From positions 1,984,001 through 2,048,000 of the forward strand of contig JALUTQ010000004.1 of NCBI GenBank assembly GCA_032718865.1: a stretch of 64,000 nucleotides of DNA, given 5' to 3'. The position numbers were made by a program, and so were the translations under genes. Shown piece after piece: positions 1 through 9,779 of this stretch (position 1 is the stretch's first letter; each line of letters begins with the position of its first letter). This stretch comes from Tilletia caries. Its lineage: Eukaryota; Basidiomycota; Exobasidiomycetes; Tilletiales; Tilletiaceae. The notes under the pieces are model-generated. The model saw only the letters and a program-made list of their open reading frames with translations, ran no database searches and was not told the DNA's origin.

Positions 1-98
1 CGCTGTGCACATAATCTGTGCGGATAGTGCCAAAGGCCACGCGTACCCCATGCGTGTATTCCTCCTAGTGGTCACTGCTGTGAAAATGCAACGTGCAG
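1..98. other. Left-edge flank without a recognisable gene
   Basis: This short stretch precedes the TA dinucleotide (99-100) that borders the pogo element. No reading frame starting with ATG and no structured feature is visible. Confidence 0.6.
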
Positions 99-100
99 TA

Positions 101-217
101 CTCGGGCCCAATGAGGTGAACGTCGTTCCCATTTTTGATTTGTCAATTAAAAAACCCTCTCCTGTGGAGAGGGTCCGCAAGCTCAGTGAACAGGACAAGC
201 TCAGTGAACAGGAACGC
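101..217 (+). repeat. Left 117-bp terminal inverted repeat of the pogo element
   Basis: It matches the reverse complement of 1999-2115 with one mismatch (T at 148). Inside are a near-palindrome at 155-173 (CCCTCTCCTGTGGAGAGGG) and two 16-bp direct copies of AAGCTCAGTGAACAGG at 179-194 and 197-212. These subterminal repeats are plausible transposase binding sites. Confidence 0.92.
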
Positions 218-228
218 AGAGATGTGGA

Positions 229-1921
229 TTAAGAGGCTGATGGGAACACGTCCTCCTCGAGTAAATCCTCGTCCGCACTGTCGGGGGACTCGACCGAAGC
301 CATCCTGCGGCGGCGCTTGACATCTTTTCTCATTTGCACATAAACTTTGCCCCATCCATCTGCCTTCCGCTTCATGATGGCTGTCCTGACTTTCACCCAA
401 ACTCGTCGTGCTTCCTCCTTTTCCTCCTTTGCCAACTTCTCTTCCGCAATCTCCCTGGCCTCCTCCGCATACAGCACCCCTCCTGATTGAGTCACCTTCC
501 TTTGTCGCTCTGTGCGCTTGTTCCGTTCCTTTTGTGCGGCCGTCTGGAAGCGCATTGCCGACACCGCCAAACCGCCTGTCTGAGCCTGAATCAAACCACC
601 ACGAATGCATTTCAGCACTGTCGGCGAGAGATCGGTCCCGTGTCGCTCCTCAATGTCGTGGACAACGCGAGACAGTGTGCGCACGGTCTTTGGCGTGGTG
701 GGGACATCTGCGGGGGAATGAGGGCTGGATGGCAGGGTCACCGGTAGGTCTTCGGTCGTCTCAGGAAACTTGACCAAGACCATGTCGGGGGTTGAAGGGG
801 TGGATACCAGTGAGTCGGAAGCCACTCTTGATCGTATTGACCTTCATCGTTTTTGATCTGATGCTGTTGAGAGCCGCCAAGAACTCAATCTTGTTGAAAT
901 TTGTACACCCCGTACGCGTCGCGATATCGATCGCCTCGCGATGCCAGTGCTTCATTGGTTGAAAGACGGAAACGTCGAGTGGCTGGAGAATGTGAGAGGA
1001 GTGGGGAGGCAAGCTGAAAGGGATGATGGCGTGTTTTTCGCAGTAGTCGAGGAATTGTTTAGTGCAATGGGATCCATGTCCATCAAGCACCAGAAGGCGC
1101 TTGTCTCCTTTTGCCATATGCCTTGTCCGCGCGTCAAAATGCTTGATCCACTGTAATGCGAGAATGTCGTCCGTGTATCCGTTCGGGGAAACAGAAAAAA
1201 GAGTGTCCCCTGGAAGGTCGTTTTGGACCCACGACTCCGAATGCTGTGCTGCTGAAAGAATAATCATCGGAGCTATGTGATCACCCGCCGCACTCACTGC
1301 TTCGATGCAGGTGACCGAGTCTCGACAGGTCTCGCTGGCAAGGTGGGCCTCCTTAGTTGGATTCAGAGTGAGGATCCACTGCTTGCCTCCGATGCCGACC
1401 CTAAATCCCACCTCGTCGACATTCCAGATGTCGCAAGGCTGGATGCCCTGCGTTTCGATGGTTGTTTTGAGCTTCTTGAAGAACCTGCTCAGCGTCGTCC
1501 GGTCTTGAGTCATCCTCGTCAGCTCCCGAGACTTTTGCTTGGCCGTGTGTAGCTCCGCGTGCCTCTTGACGAAATTTGGCAGCCATTTTTCGCCCACAAC
1601 AGGAGGCGCATCAGATCCTTGGTGGGAAGCGGAGAGCAGCTGGTTCGCTGAGGAAATGATGAGCTCGGGACGCGCAGAAAGCTCCAGATCGTCCAGAATG
1701 CCAATGTATCGGAGCAGCGCACTCTCCTGATCGTCGTTGAGTTTCCGATTCGTCGGCGGGCGCGTCGATCTGCTGTTCTTGCCTCGATATCGGCGTGAGA
1801 TTCGGAGGCGGTTGACTTTCCACTTCCTCGCGAGAGCGGAAAAGTCGGGCTGGTCGGCCGCGAGCGCCTCTTCCAACGCGCACGCGACTCGTTCTTCTTC
1901 TTCCTCGTACTTTGACGGCAT
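229..1921 (-). pseudogene. Pogo/Fot1-type transposase with one frameshift
   Basis: The gene starts at the ATG at 1921. The first frame encodes 386 residues: a psq-type helix-turn-helix (about residues 10-65), a CENP-B-type DNA-binding segment (about 105-130) and a DDE_1 nuclease core. The likely catalytic acidic residues are D169 (in IWNVDEVGF), D280 (in LVLDGHGSH) and D316 (in LQPLDVSVF), the D-D-D set common in pogo elements. Just after the conserved GIHPFNP motif the frame ends at 761. The usual basic, K/E-rich C-terminal region of fungal pogo transposases continues one base shifted, to the stop at 229. The break coincides with a five-base homopolymer (787-791 on the plus strand). It could be a real inactivating indel or a sequence error. 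Confidence 0.87.
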
Positions 1922-1998
1922 CTGTGCTCAAAATTGGAAATTGTTGAGAGATAGGTGAGGGAGAGGTACATGAAGGATGTGCGATGGGCGACGCGTCC

Positions 1999-2115
1999 GC
2001 GTTCCTGTTCACTGAGCTTGTCCTGTTCACTGAGCTTGCGGACCCTCTCCACAGGAGAGGGTTTTTTGATTGACAAATCAAAAATGGGAACGACGTTCAC
2101 CTCATTGGGCCCGAG
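1999..2115 (-). repeat. Right 117-bp terminal inverted repeat of the pogo element
   Basis: It is the inverted partner of 101-217, with the same palindrome and the same paired 16-bp direct repeats, followed by TA at 2116-2117. Confidence 0.92.
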
Positions 2116-2117
2116 TA

Positions 2118-3362
2118 GCGCTGAATTGAAGCAGCCTGCTCCCATCCTTTTACTGCACATGTTCTGAGATCTGAGCTTCTGAGCGCCTCGCCGTAACCTC
2201 GTAAAAGCAGTGGTAGTGGAGCAATAATAATTAACCCCCTTGCTTCGGCCACGGTTTCATCTTGGTTATCTAATCCCTGAATCAACGCAAATTTAGCGTC
2301 GACTTTAATTTTCGGCGACAACCTTATTTTCTATCGCTGCTTCCATTTCCAATAATGTCGTTGCTGCTTCTATTCTTGGACGCTTGGCCGTTTGGACCCT
2401 TTGATCTTGGGCTGCCTTGGACATTATTGGACCTACTGACTGCTGACTATGTATACTGACTACTGACTCCCGACAATAATGGCACTCCAGCGTCCACTAC
2501 TGCCTAGCGTATGCTTGTATGTGAAGGATGGGGTGCAGCCCAGTCAGATTATTTCGGGACGCAGGACAATAATATGCGCGGATTGACCTCTATCTTCTCG
2601 AGATCTTTGTTTCCAGGAACAGGCGTCCAGCAGCCTGCAGGCCCTCGGCGCTGACTCGCTGAATTCTGTTCACAAGGTAGATCTCGAATCTCGATACTAC
2701 CACACGACGTAGGCTGCGTGCCAATCCCTGGGCCGGGCACCCCGCACTCGAGCGAGCCGTGCCCATGCTCGGCAGTCGGCGAGCTCCAGGCCTACTGTCC
2801 CATTATCCGGATAAGTCGGCGAGAGCTCTACGAAGAACAAGAACCATATGTATGGGAGGAACGTAGCAACGCATACTGGTGGATAGTGCTTAATACCGTG
2901 GAATGTGGCCACCATCAATCCTTTCCTGCTGGGTTTGGTTCTTGGAGACTTCCCATGAACCGGATGCGCTTTCGTTACATAATTCACGCACAGGTGTATG
3001 AACTCTTCCAATACACAGAGGACTCTTTCACTACATAGCCAAGAAGGAGTGGTGAAGGGACCACAAAGCAGTGTCCAGTCGTAGTAGGCAGTGTAACCCC
3101 TTACACATCATGTTCTTGAATGCACGAGTGGTTCGATGCAATGAATAAGCACATAGTACGGTACTACATAATAAGAGGAACGATTTGTCTCGCTCATCAC
3201 TCGAACTCCGACGGGACGGCACTACCTTGAGCAGCGGGCAGCGTACGGTGTTGAACCTAACTTACCCACCCTCAAATATCAAGTAGTTGCGTGCTGTAGA
3301 TTGTGGATATCATAGATCATAGAGCGACAATAAGGATGTCGCTCGAAGTTGGTTATACATAG
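2118..3362. other. Intergenic, no gene seen
   Basis: This is spacer between the pogo element and the PIF/Harbinger element. Frames of 60-106 codons occur on both strands but start at non-ATG codons or have no recognisable domain. No tRNA-like or repeat structure was seen. Confidence 0.55.
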
Positions 3363-3364
3363 TA

Positions 3365-3535
3365 GGCCAGTTCACGCGTAAGCCTTTTCGTCGCTTTGTC
3401 TCGCTTTCCCTCGCATTCCCTCGCATTGAAGGACCATGAAAGGCGAAAGAAAGCGAGCCAAAAACCTCTCGCTTTCGCTTTCATTTCTCGCATTCCCTCG
3501 CATTCCCTCGCATTCCCTCGCTTTTTCTCGCCATA
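3365..3535 (+). repeat. Left terminal inverted repeat plus subterminal repeats of the PIF element
   Basis: The first 53 bases pair with the right end at 15913-15965. Next come several copies of a 10-bp motif, CTCGCATTCC (clustered at about 3400-3420 and 3485-3520), and inverted CTCGCTTTC-like words. Repeats of this kind next to a terminal inverted repeat are typical transposase or accessory-protein binding arrays. Confidence 0.75.
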
Positions 3536-3539
3536 GGCG

Positions 3540-6030
3540 GTTCCTTCCTACTTGAATTTGGAGCGTCTACTAACTATTACATACTGCGATGGATGGTTGG
3601 TACATCATAGCGGACCTGAGGTACTTGTGAACCGCTCGCTTGACCCGCTGACCGCTCGCACACCCGTGAACGCGGTGATGTTGTCCCGGCCAGGCCGGGG
3701 TGATGATGGGCATCCGATGGAGTCCATAGTTGGCATACAGTCTCGGGTTCCAGGCCTTGAGGGTGAGATCGGCCTCGTAGAGTGGTGCTTGAGCATGACG
3801 GGCCTGGAGCCTTGGAACATAAAGATGATGATGATGAAGCGTTCAATGATCACTGCTGCGCATGGATAGGTCATAGGACGAAGAGTCAGCAACACGCTGC
3901 GCAAGGTTGACGGATGACACCAGATGAAGAGAGTTCAGCGTGGAGAGCAGAGACAGCAGCGATGTGACCAAATAAGTCAATGTCAGCCTAAATCAGCAGG
4001 TCAGGTAGTGTAAGAATGTAAGATGTACGGGAGATGAGTCCGTTGTGAGGCACGACTAGGACGAGCTGTGAGCAGAGGCCGGTGAGCAGAGGCCGGAAGT
4101 AGGAGACACAAAAGATGTGAACAAGGACGGTGAGCCGCTTGTGCTGTCAGCTGTGTGCGCAAGAGAAGATGGTGACTGGTCTACTGAGATGTATCAGTAG
4201 TCGGTCTTCAGCAAAGGCCAAAGGGGGACTGAAAGAGGAATCAGAATCGGCAGACTCCAGAGGGCAGAGGAAGGTTAGGACACTAGGAATAGCAGATATC
4301 AGCCGTTCTTGGCTCACCGCACCTTGCTGCAGAACAAACGCACGAGTCGCAGGAACTAGAGATGAAAGACCTGTAGCTGCAGAAGGAAGTGTGAGAGTAG
4401 TAGAGCGAAGGCAAAGGGGTGAAATAGGAATGATGTGAGCGCTGTTATTGATCCATCTCACACACAGAACAGAGGATCATCACCACCAACAACAATCGAG
4501 CTTGAGCTTAAAACATAAGAAGGTCAGCGATCAGCATTAAGCGTCAATTTTAACAGTGCGAAAGAAGAATCAGGGATGTCAGCGAGGACAGACAATGAGA
4601 CGAACGGAGAAAATAAGTCAGCATGAACTCCAGCACTCGCATATTCAGCCACCAGTTCTTCGTATCTGTAGTCCTGGTTTCCGTCGGGAGTAGCAGGGGT
4701 GGGTGTAGCGGCGACCGGGTCCTGTGTGGTGTGGCCGTGTGGGTGTGTTGATATGCCGGGATCTATGCCGTGATCCCGACGCGCTGAATGATCTTGCGGC
4801 TTGCCGAGCGCGCTGGGATGGGCGGCGGCGGACTCGACATTGCACGGGATAAATGATGAGACTCACGGGACAGACGACAGTATAAAGAAGCGATGACGGG
4901 ACAGTGGCAGCACAGGAGGCCCGGTTGGCTGCGGCGGCGACGGCCGACGAGGCGGGAGCAGCGTTGCGGCTCGTGTGTGGAGAGCTTAGGGGACCAAGAG
5001 CCGTTGTGAGGGGTAGCAGGCGCACCGACCGAGAGGAATGCTGAGTCAAACGAGCTGGTAAAGAGTTGGATATTATGGTTTGAATTTAGGGCCAAATGCG
5101 CATGCATGCATGAAAAATTCCACAGATTTGACACTCACAAGCCAGGCTGGGCCGAATGCTTGTGGTCCGAGGTGCGGCTAGCCACTCCAATAGGACCAGC
5201 GGCCCCAGCAGCGGCGGCCGCTCTGTGATCGGCGATGGAGCAGAAACAAAAACACGTCAGTGGAGCCGGGACCAACAGAAAATATCAAAGGGTCACGGGA
5301 GCAGCTCGAGACCGAGGAACCACCACCAAGAGGGGTGGAGACGGACCCTTGCCGTTACTGAGGCCAGCCTTGGCTCTTGAGAGAGAGAAGAGGAGGTGCC
5401 GAGGGCCTTGGATCCCAGACCAGCGGAGAGCTGGAGAGGGTCACAGCCCACAGGGGAGCTTGAGACCAACGGAGCCACCTGCGATGAGAGTGGATAGGGT
5501 CGCTTTAGAGGAGTAGGGGTGCTCTACTCACCTGTAAAACATGTTTCTACCGGGCCAAGGCTCCAAGAGTAAGGCTGCAGAGGAAGGCATCAAGGGAGTA
5601 TGGCCAAACGGGGCCGCTGAATGCAATGAGCGAGGAAGGGAAGGACGACTCACCGAGTGCACATGGGTACAGGAACCGCCAACGCAGCGCAAGAGCGGGC
5701 TGCGAACAGATGGGAATGGCCGCGAAGGAAGTTGATCTGTGAGCGGTGAGGAAAAGAAGAGCGGGGTGGTGCCGTGGTGCCGTGGTGGCAGGGTGCAGAA
5801 AGACTTGGTGAAAATTCCTGTGAGAAAAAGGCAGCATCGTCAGGACAGCAGGCGGCAGCACGTGCTCACCATGGAGGGAGGGTTAGCACGCAGGCCGCTC
5901 TAGAAGGACAGAACCTCATCGTCAGCACCATACCGCCATACCGCATAGAGGGTCCAGACGTACTGCGTACAGGCTACTTCTCTTCGGTCCGTATCCCGCT
6001 CGCTCTCCTCCCCCCATGCATCTAGCTCTC
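3540..6030 (-). other. Long left arm of the PIF element with spliced-transcript signals
   Basis: No long open frame is recognisable. On the minus strand there is a chain of consensus splice sites between about 5870 and 4850. Donors of the type GGTGAG or GTGAGT occur opposite 5526-5532, 5648-5655, 5867-5873 and 5126-5133, with pyrimidine-tract/CAG acceptors between them. One exon chain gives ATG, intron, a short exon (about 5657-5814) and then a stop, a peptide of roughly 65 residues with no recognisable domain. This could be a spliced non-coding RNA, a degenerate third gene or chance. I do not assign a product. Confidence 0.3.
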
Positions 6031-6035
6031 CCACG

Positions 6036-8135
6036 ATGCCGCCCAAAGCTGCAGCTCGTGCTCGGCCAGTGGGCCCCCTCCGCACCTCGCCACGCAAAGC
6101 CACCGAAACCCCTGCGGTCAACACCGGCCCTGTCCTGCCCTCTCCTGTGGGGCACGTCCCCGCCGCGCAAGAAGCTGGTGGTTCGGAGCCTGTTGGAGAG
6201 AACGGAAGCGCCCAAGAAACGGCCCGCAGGCACTTCCGATGGCCTCGCTCGCTCGAAGAGCTCTTGGTCGAGTGGGTCTGCAAAAGGGACAGGAACGGAA
6301 TTGCCAAGAATTTCAATGCCTACGTCGCGCGCAAGGGAGAGACGGCCACGCATATTCTCACCTCTTTGCGCCTGGCGGAACGGGAGCCGCAGCTGACTGC
6401 AAAAAAGGTCGCGGATAAGCTGTTGAAGATGGAAGACAAGTACAAGGAGATTGTCCGGATACTCAATCAGAGCGGTGGTGGAATGGGAGACCTAGAGGAG
6501 GAGGTCTGGACTGGCGATGGAGGAAAAGCAGGGGAATCAATCAAGGGTGAGTAGAACTGTAGAAGTGGGAAAAAGGATAGAGAACTGATGCGTGTTAGTT
6601 CGTTGGCGTTCAGCATTCATTGACCGTACCTGCCACTGGTACTGGGAGTTCGACGAGGTGATGGGGACCAAGACGAACATCCGGCCCCCCGTTGTCGCGA
6701 GCAGCGCGGGACCGTCTATTCCACTTGCTTCCGCGTCTGCTCGATCTGCATCACTTGCCTCAACCCGAGTCGGACATCTGGATCAGGAAGACGAACAGGA
6801 GAACGAATTAGGTTTCGGCACTGCTGCTGCTGCTGAGCGTCTTCTGGAAGAAGAGGTCAGCCGATTCGGAAACGCAGAAAGTGAGGAAGAGTCACTGGCA
6901 GAGGAGGCAGCTGTCCAGGCTATGGAAGGCACTGTTGGAGGAGGGGAAGGAAGCACGAATGGAAATGGGTTAGCTGGAATTCCCAAGACTGCGCAGAAGT
7001 CACCAGGCAAGAAGCAAAAGGGCTCCGTCAGCAAGTCCCAGCCGTCCACCCCCGCAGCCAAAGCCTCTGGATCAGGGCCCTTCCTTGCTCGTCGCCAAGC
7101 CCCAGGTCCGTCGCCTACCCCCAGCAAGAAGCCCCCAGCCAACATGGTCGAAGCTGTGCTAGAAGTCAGCGAAAACCGAGCAAAACTCACCATGGAACGC
7201 GACAGGATAGCGGCCGTGGAGGCCGCAAAGCTGAGGGGGGGGGCTAGTGAGACAAACGAGAAGGAAAAATGGACAGGAGACCAGGCGATCAAGTGGGCGG
7301 AGCTGAATGCAGCAAAGAGGGAGAAGGAGGTAGAAAGAGATGAGCGTAGGGACGAGCGACGAGAGATGGAGGCAAGAAGGGCACACGAGGCTAACCTTGA
7401 GCGAGCTCGCCGAGCAGAGCAATGGGAGGCAGAAAAGGCACTGCGGGAGGAACAGAGAGAGGAGAAGAGGGAGGAGGCACGCCGCAGGGAGGAGCAGTGG
7501 CGCATGGAGATGGAGCTTAGGGCCAGAGAGAGTGAGCGGCAGGCCAAAGAAACGGAACGTCAGTACAACGAACGAGCAGAAGAACGGCAGATCGAACGCA
7601 AGAGGTTGGAGCTCGAAGCAAAACGTATCGAACAGCGCCAGCCAGCGCCTCAAGCAGCATACGGTCAAGGAGCCCACCCTTATCCGATATCGCCGTATCC
7701 TCCATACCCATTCGGTATGATGCAGTTTGGAACCGGGCCATTTCCTACCGGTATGGCTCCTCCCGGACCCATGCATCCTCCTTCGCAGCCACCTGGACTT
7801 GGAGGCCAGCATGGCCCCCTCCCAACTTTCACCCACAGTCTCGCCTGCCCTCGACTGCTGCGCCTGCTGAGGCAACTGCTGCGCCGACGCCGTCGTCAGT
7901 AGGAGCTATGGATGGACGTCAGCTTGCTAATTTACCACCATGGATGATGGCCCCACAATACAACACCTATCCCACTCCACAGTTCTACGCACGCGAACTC
8001 GATCAACGTGCCGGCTCTGGATCTGAAGAACGCCATGCCGGAACTACAACAGGACGCAAGACTGCACCAGAACTCGACAATCCTGACGGGCAGCTGCCTG
8101 AAGATGGCGAGACAGGTGAAGCGGAACGTTCGTGA
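6036..8135 (+). pseudogene. SANT/Myb-like accessory protein of the PIF/Harbinger element, one frameshift
   Basis: The ATG at 6036 opens a 511-base first exon; a 52-bp intron (6547-6598, GTGAGT to TTAG) joins it in frame to exon 2 at 6599. The N-terminal part contains a tryptophan-containing helical region (around RWPRSLEELLVEWV), then after the intron WRSAFIDRTCHWYWEFDEVMG. This arrangement resembles Myb/SANT-like proteins that accompany Harbinger transposases and help carry them to the nucleus and onto the element ends (established for the family; inferred here). The middle is a long highly charged R/E-rich helix (about 7260-7640), then a proline-rich segment. Near the five-C run at 7815-7819 the frame shifts. 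The current frame stops at 7902 after an implausible arginine tail, whereas the other frame continues with A/P/S-rich sequence to 8135. It reads away from the transposase gene, tail to tail. Confidence 0.68.
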
Positions 8136-8186
8136 GAATATCAGTCATCAGTGAGTCCAAGAACGTTCGGTTCCCATTCGTTCTTT

Positions 8187-9488
8187 TTATTCCCGATGCA
8201 GATACGTCAACACAACACGTTGCACCTCTTGCCGTCTAGTTTCGTTCACACCTTCAGCTTCGTCGTCCGCGAGCTCATCGTTCCTGGCACCGTTCACCCC
8301 GTTCCTCTCCTCCTCATCTACCAGCCAGCCATCTCGAATACACAACAATATGTTATGAAGCACACAGCACGCCAGAACCCAGCGGCACGCTCCCTCCATA
8401 TGCTCGTCGGAAAGAATGCGAAGCCGCAAACCTTTGAGGCTGGCCCACCGCCCTTTCAACAGGCCGAACGCATGCTCTATGTCGATGCGCACTGAGGACA
8501 AGGCACGATTGAACTGACGGTTCGCTCGAAGACGGGAATGAGGGCGCTTGTAAGGAACGACAAGATTGTCGCCGCACTGAAACGCCGAATCCCCAATGAG
8601 GTACTCCTTAGGGCCGAAGTAGTGATCGGGACGAGCGGCAACGTCCGTATTCACCCAGACCCTACTGTCGTGCACAGAAGCAGGCCAACCTGTGGTGACG
8701 AACGTGAATCGAAGGTGCCTGTCGCAGACTGCTGTGAGATTGACTGCGTATCTCTTCTTCCGATTGAAAAAATCGTCCCCTTTCATCGATCCTCCTTCCC
8801 TCACAAGTTAGAGTTACAGAATGATCAACGCTCATATGTTCCAGCAGAAAAGGACACTGGATCAAGGGTGTCTCTCACCTGGACGCTCGTGCAGCACCAC
8901 ATCAGTCCCATCTACCTTCCCAATCATGCCCTCCAGTCCGGCTCGTTGTGCTGCGTTCCGTGATTCTTCTGCACGCTCCTGCTCTCCTGGCCACTTGATC
9001 CAATGTTGTAGTATATCGCAAAGCGCATGTGCCACGCGGCGAGTACTGTTGACAATGTGACCTTCAGATTGCCCCCAATGTCCCGCCTCCATTCTGATTC
9101 CGCTTCCCGTCCCGTGGGTGCCAAACTTGTGCAGCGCAATGGCGAGCTGCTCAGCCACAGGCGCCTGAGGTGATCTCGGAGTGGAGCCAAAGACAGGGGA
9201 CTCGGCGATAAGGTCGTGTATGAAAGCAAACGAAGCTCGATCCATGCGAACCCACGTTTTGAACCGGGCAGCATCAAGGTCGGGAAAAATGGTGTCCACC
9301 CAATCTCGAGACTTGGGTATCGGTGCTCGCTGGTGCAGATAGCGCGGGGTGTAGAGGTCGCATAGCATAGCCTGTGATATGAAGAGCAAGGACGGAACGT
9401 CCTCTTCCTCTGGGTCGGTCTCCAGCTCCTCCAGTAGGCACACAGCCACGGTCTCTTCTGCCTCTTGAATCTGGTGCGCTCGTACCAT
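8187..9488 (-). CDS. PIF/Harbinger transposase (DDE_4)
   Basis: Two exons: 9488-8879 and 8794-8187, joined across an 84-bp intron with donor GTGAGA. The exact acceptor has two nearby in-frame options. The product is about 405 residues. The DDE_4 nuclease triad is visible: D193 in GKVDGTDVVL, D272 in YLIGDSAFQ and E310 in IDIEHAFGLLKGRW, with the family-typical FFNRKKRYAVNL after the first Asp. It should cut and join the element ends. I start at the ATG at 9488 because the frame further upstream runs into the inserted LTR (9534), 45 bp before the start codon, so the copia insertion has replaced the 5' leader and promoter region. The coding sequence itself looks intact. Confidence 0.88.
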
Positions 9489-9533
9489 GGTCAGACGAGC
9501 GCTTGCTTGGGAGTTGAAGGCTACGATGAAGGT

Positions 9534-9765
9534 AGTTGAAAGGGCGTGCTCGGGATGAGACGCTACGTGGAGGTACGCTCGGAGGGAAAAGGGTGACAGC
9601 AAGGGGAAGGTATCGAAGAGCTTCATGAATGTATCCTCCTAGCACTCTCCTTCACGCAATCAGACAGACACACACCTTGAGCCAAGAATACTGGTCAGAG
9701 GTACGTCTGAGATTGCCCTACTCCCTGAACCTCTGCGCGCTAGTACGGAGGACCGTTACTCAACT
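9534..9765 (+). repeat. 5' LTR of the nested copia element (232 bp)
   Basis: It starts AGTTGAAAG and ends CTCAACT, is preceded by the target duplication AAGGT and is followed at once by the primer-binding site. It is identical by eye to 15593-15824. Confidence 0.95.
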
Positions 9766-9777
9766 TGGTAGCTCCGC
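9766..9777 (+). other. Primer-binding site of the nested copia element
   Basis: TGGTAGCTCCGC lies directly after the 5' LTR. Its complement ends in CCA, as expected for the 3' end of a tRNA; the implied acceptor stem fits an initiator tRNA-Met (A1:U72 pair, A73). The same 12 bases recur at the two other LTR elements of this window. Confidence 0.8.
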
Positions 9778-9779
9778 CT

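Larger units (their letters stand above)
101..2115 (-). mobile_element. Pogo-like (Tc1/mariner superfamily) DNA transposon
   Basis: A 2015-bp element is bounded by long terminal inverted repeats and flanked by TA on both sides (99-100 and 2116-2117), as expected of the TA-targeting Tc1/mariner/pogo superfamily. The ends read CTCGGGCCCAATGAGG inward. The element encodes one transposase on the minus strand, broken by a frameshift. The two terminal repeats differ at a single base by eye, so the insertion looks young. Superfamily assignment rests on the TA flanks plus the CENP-B/DDE_1 type transposase. Confidence 0.93.
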
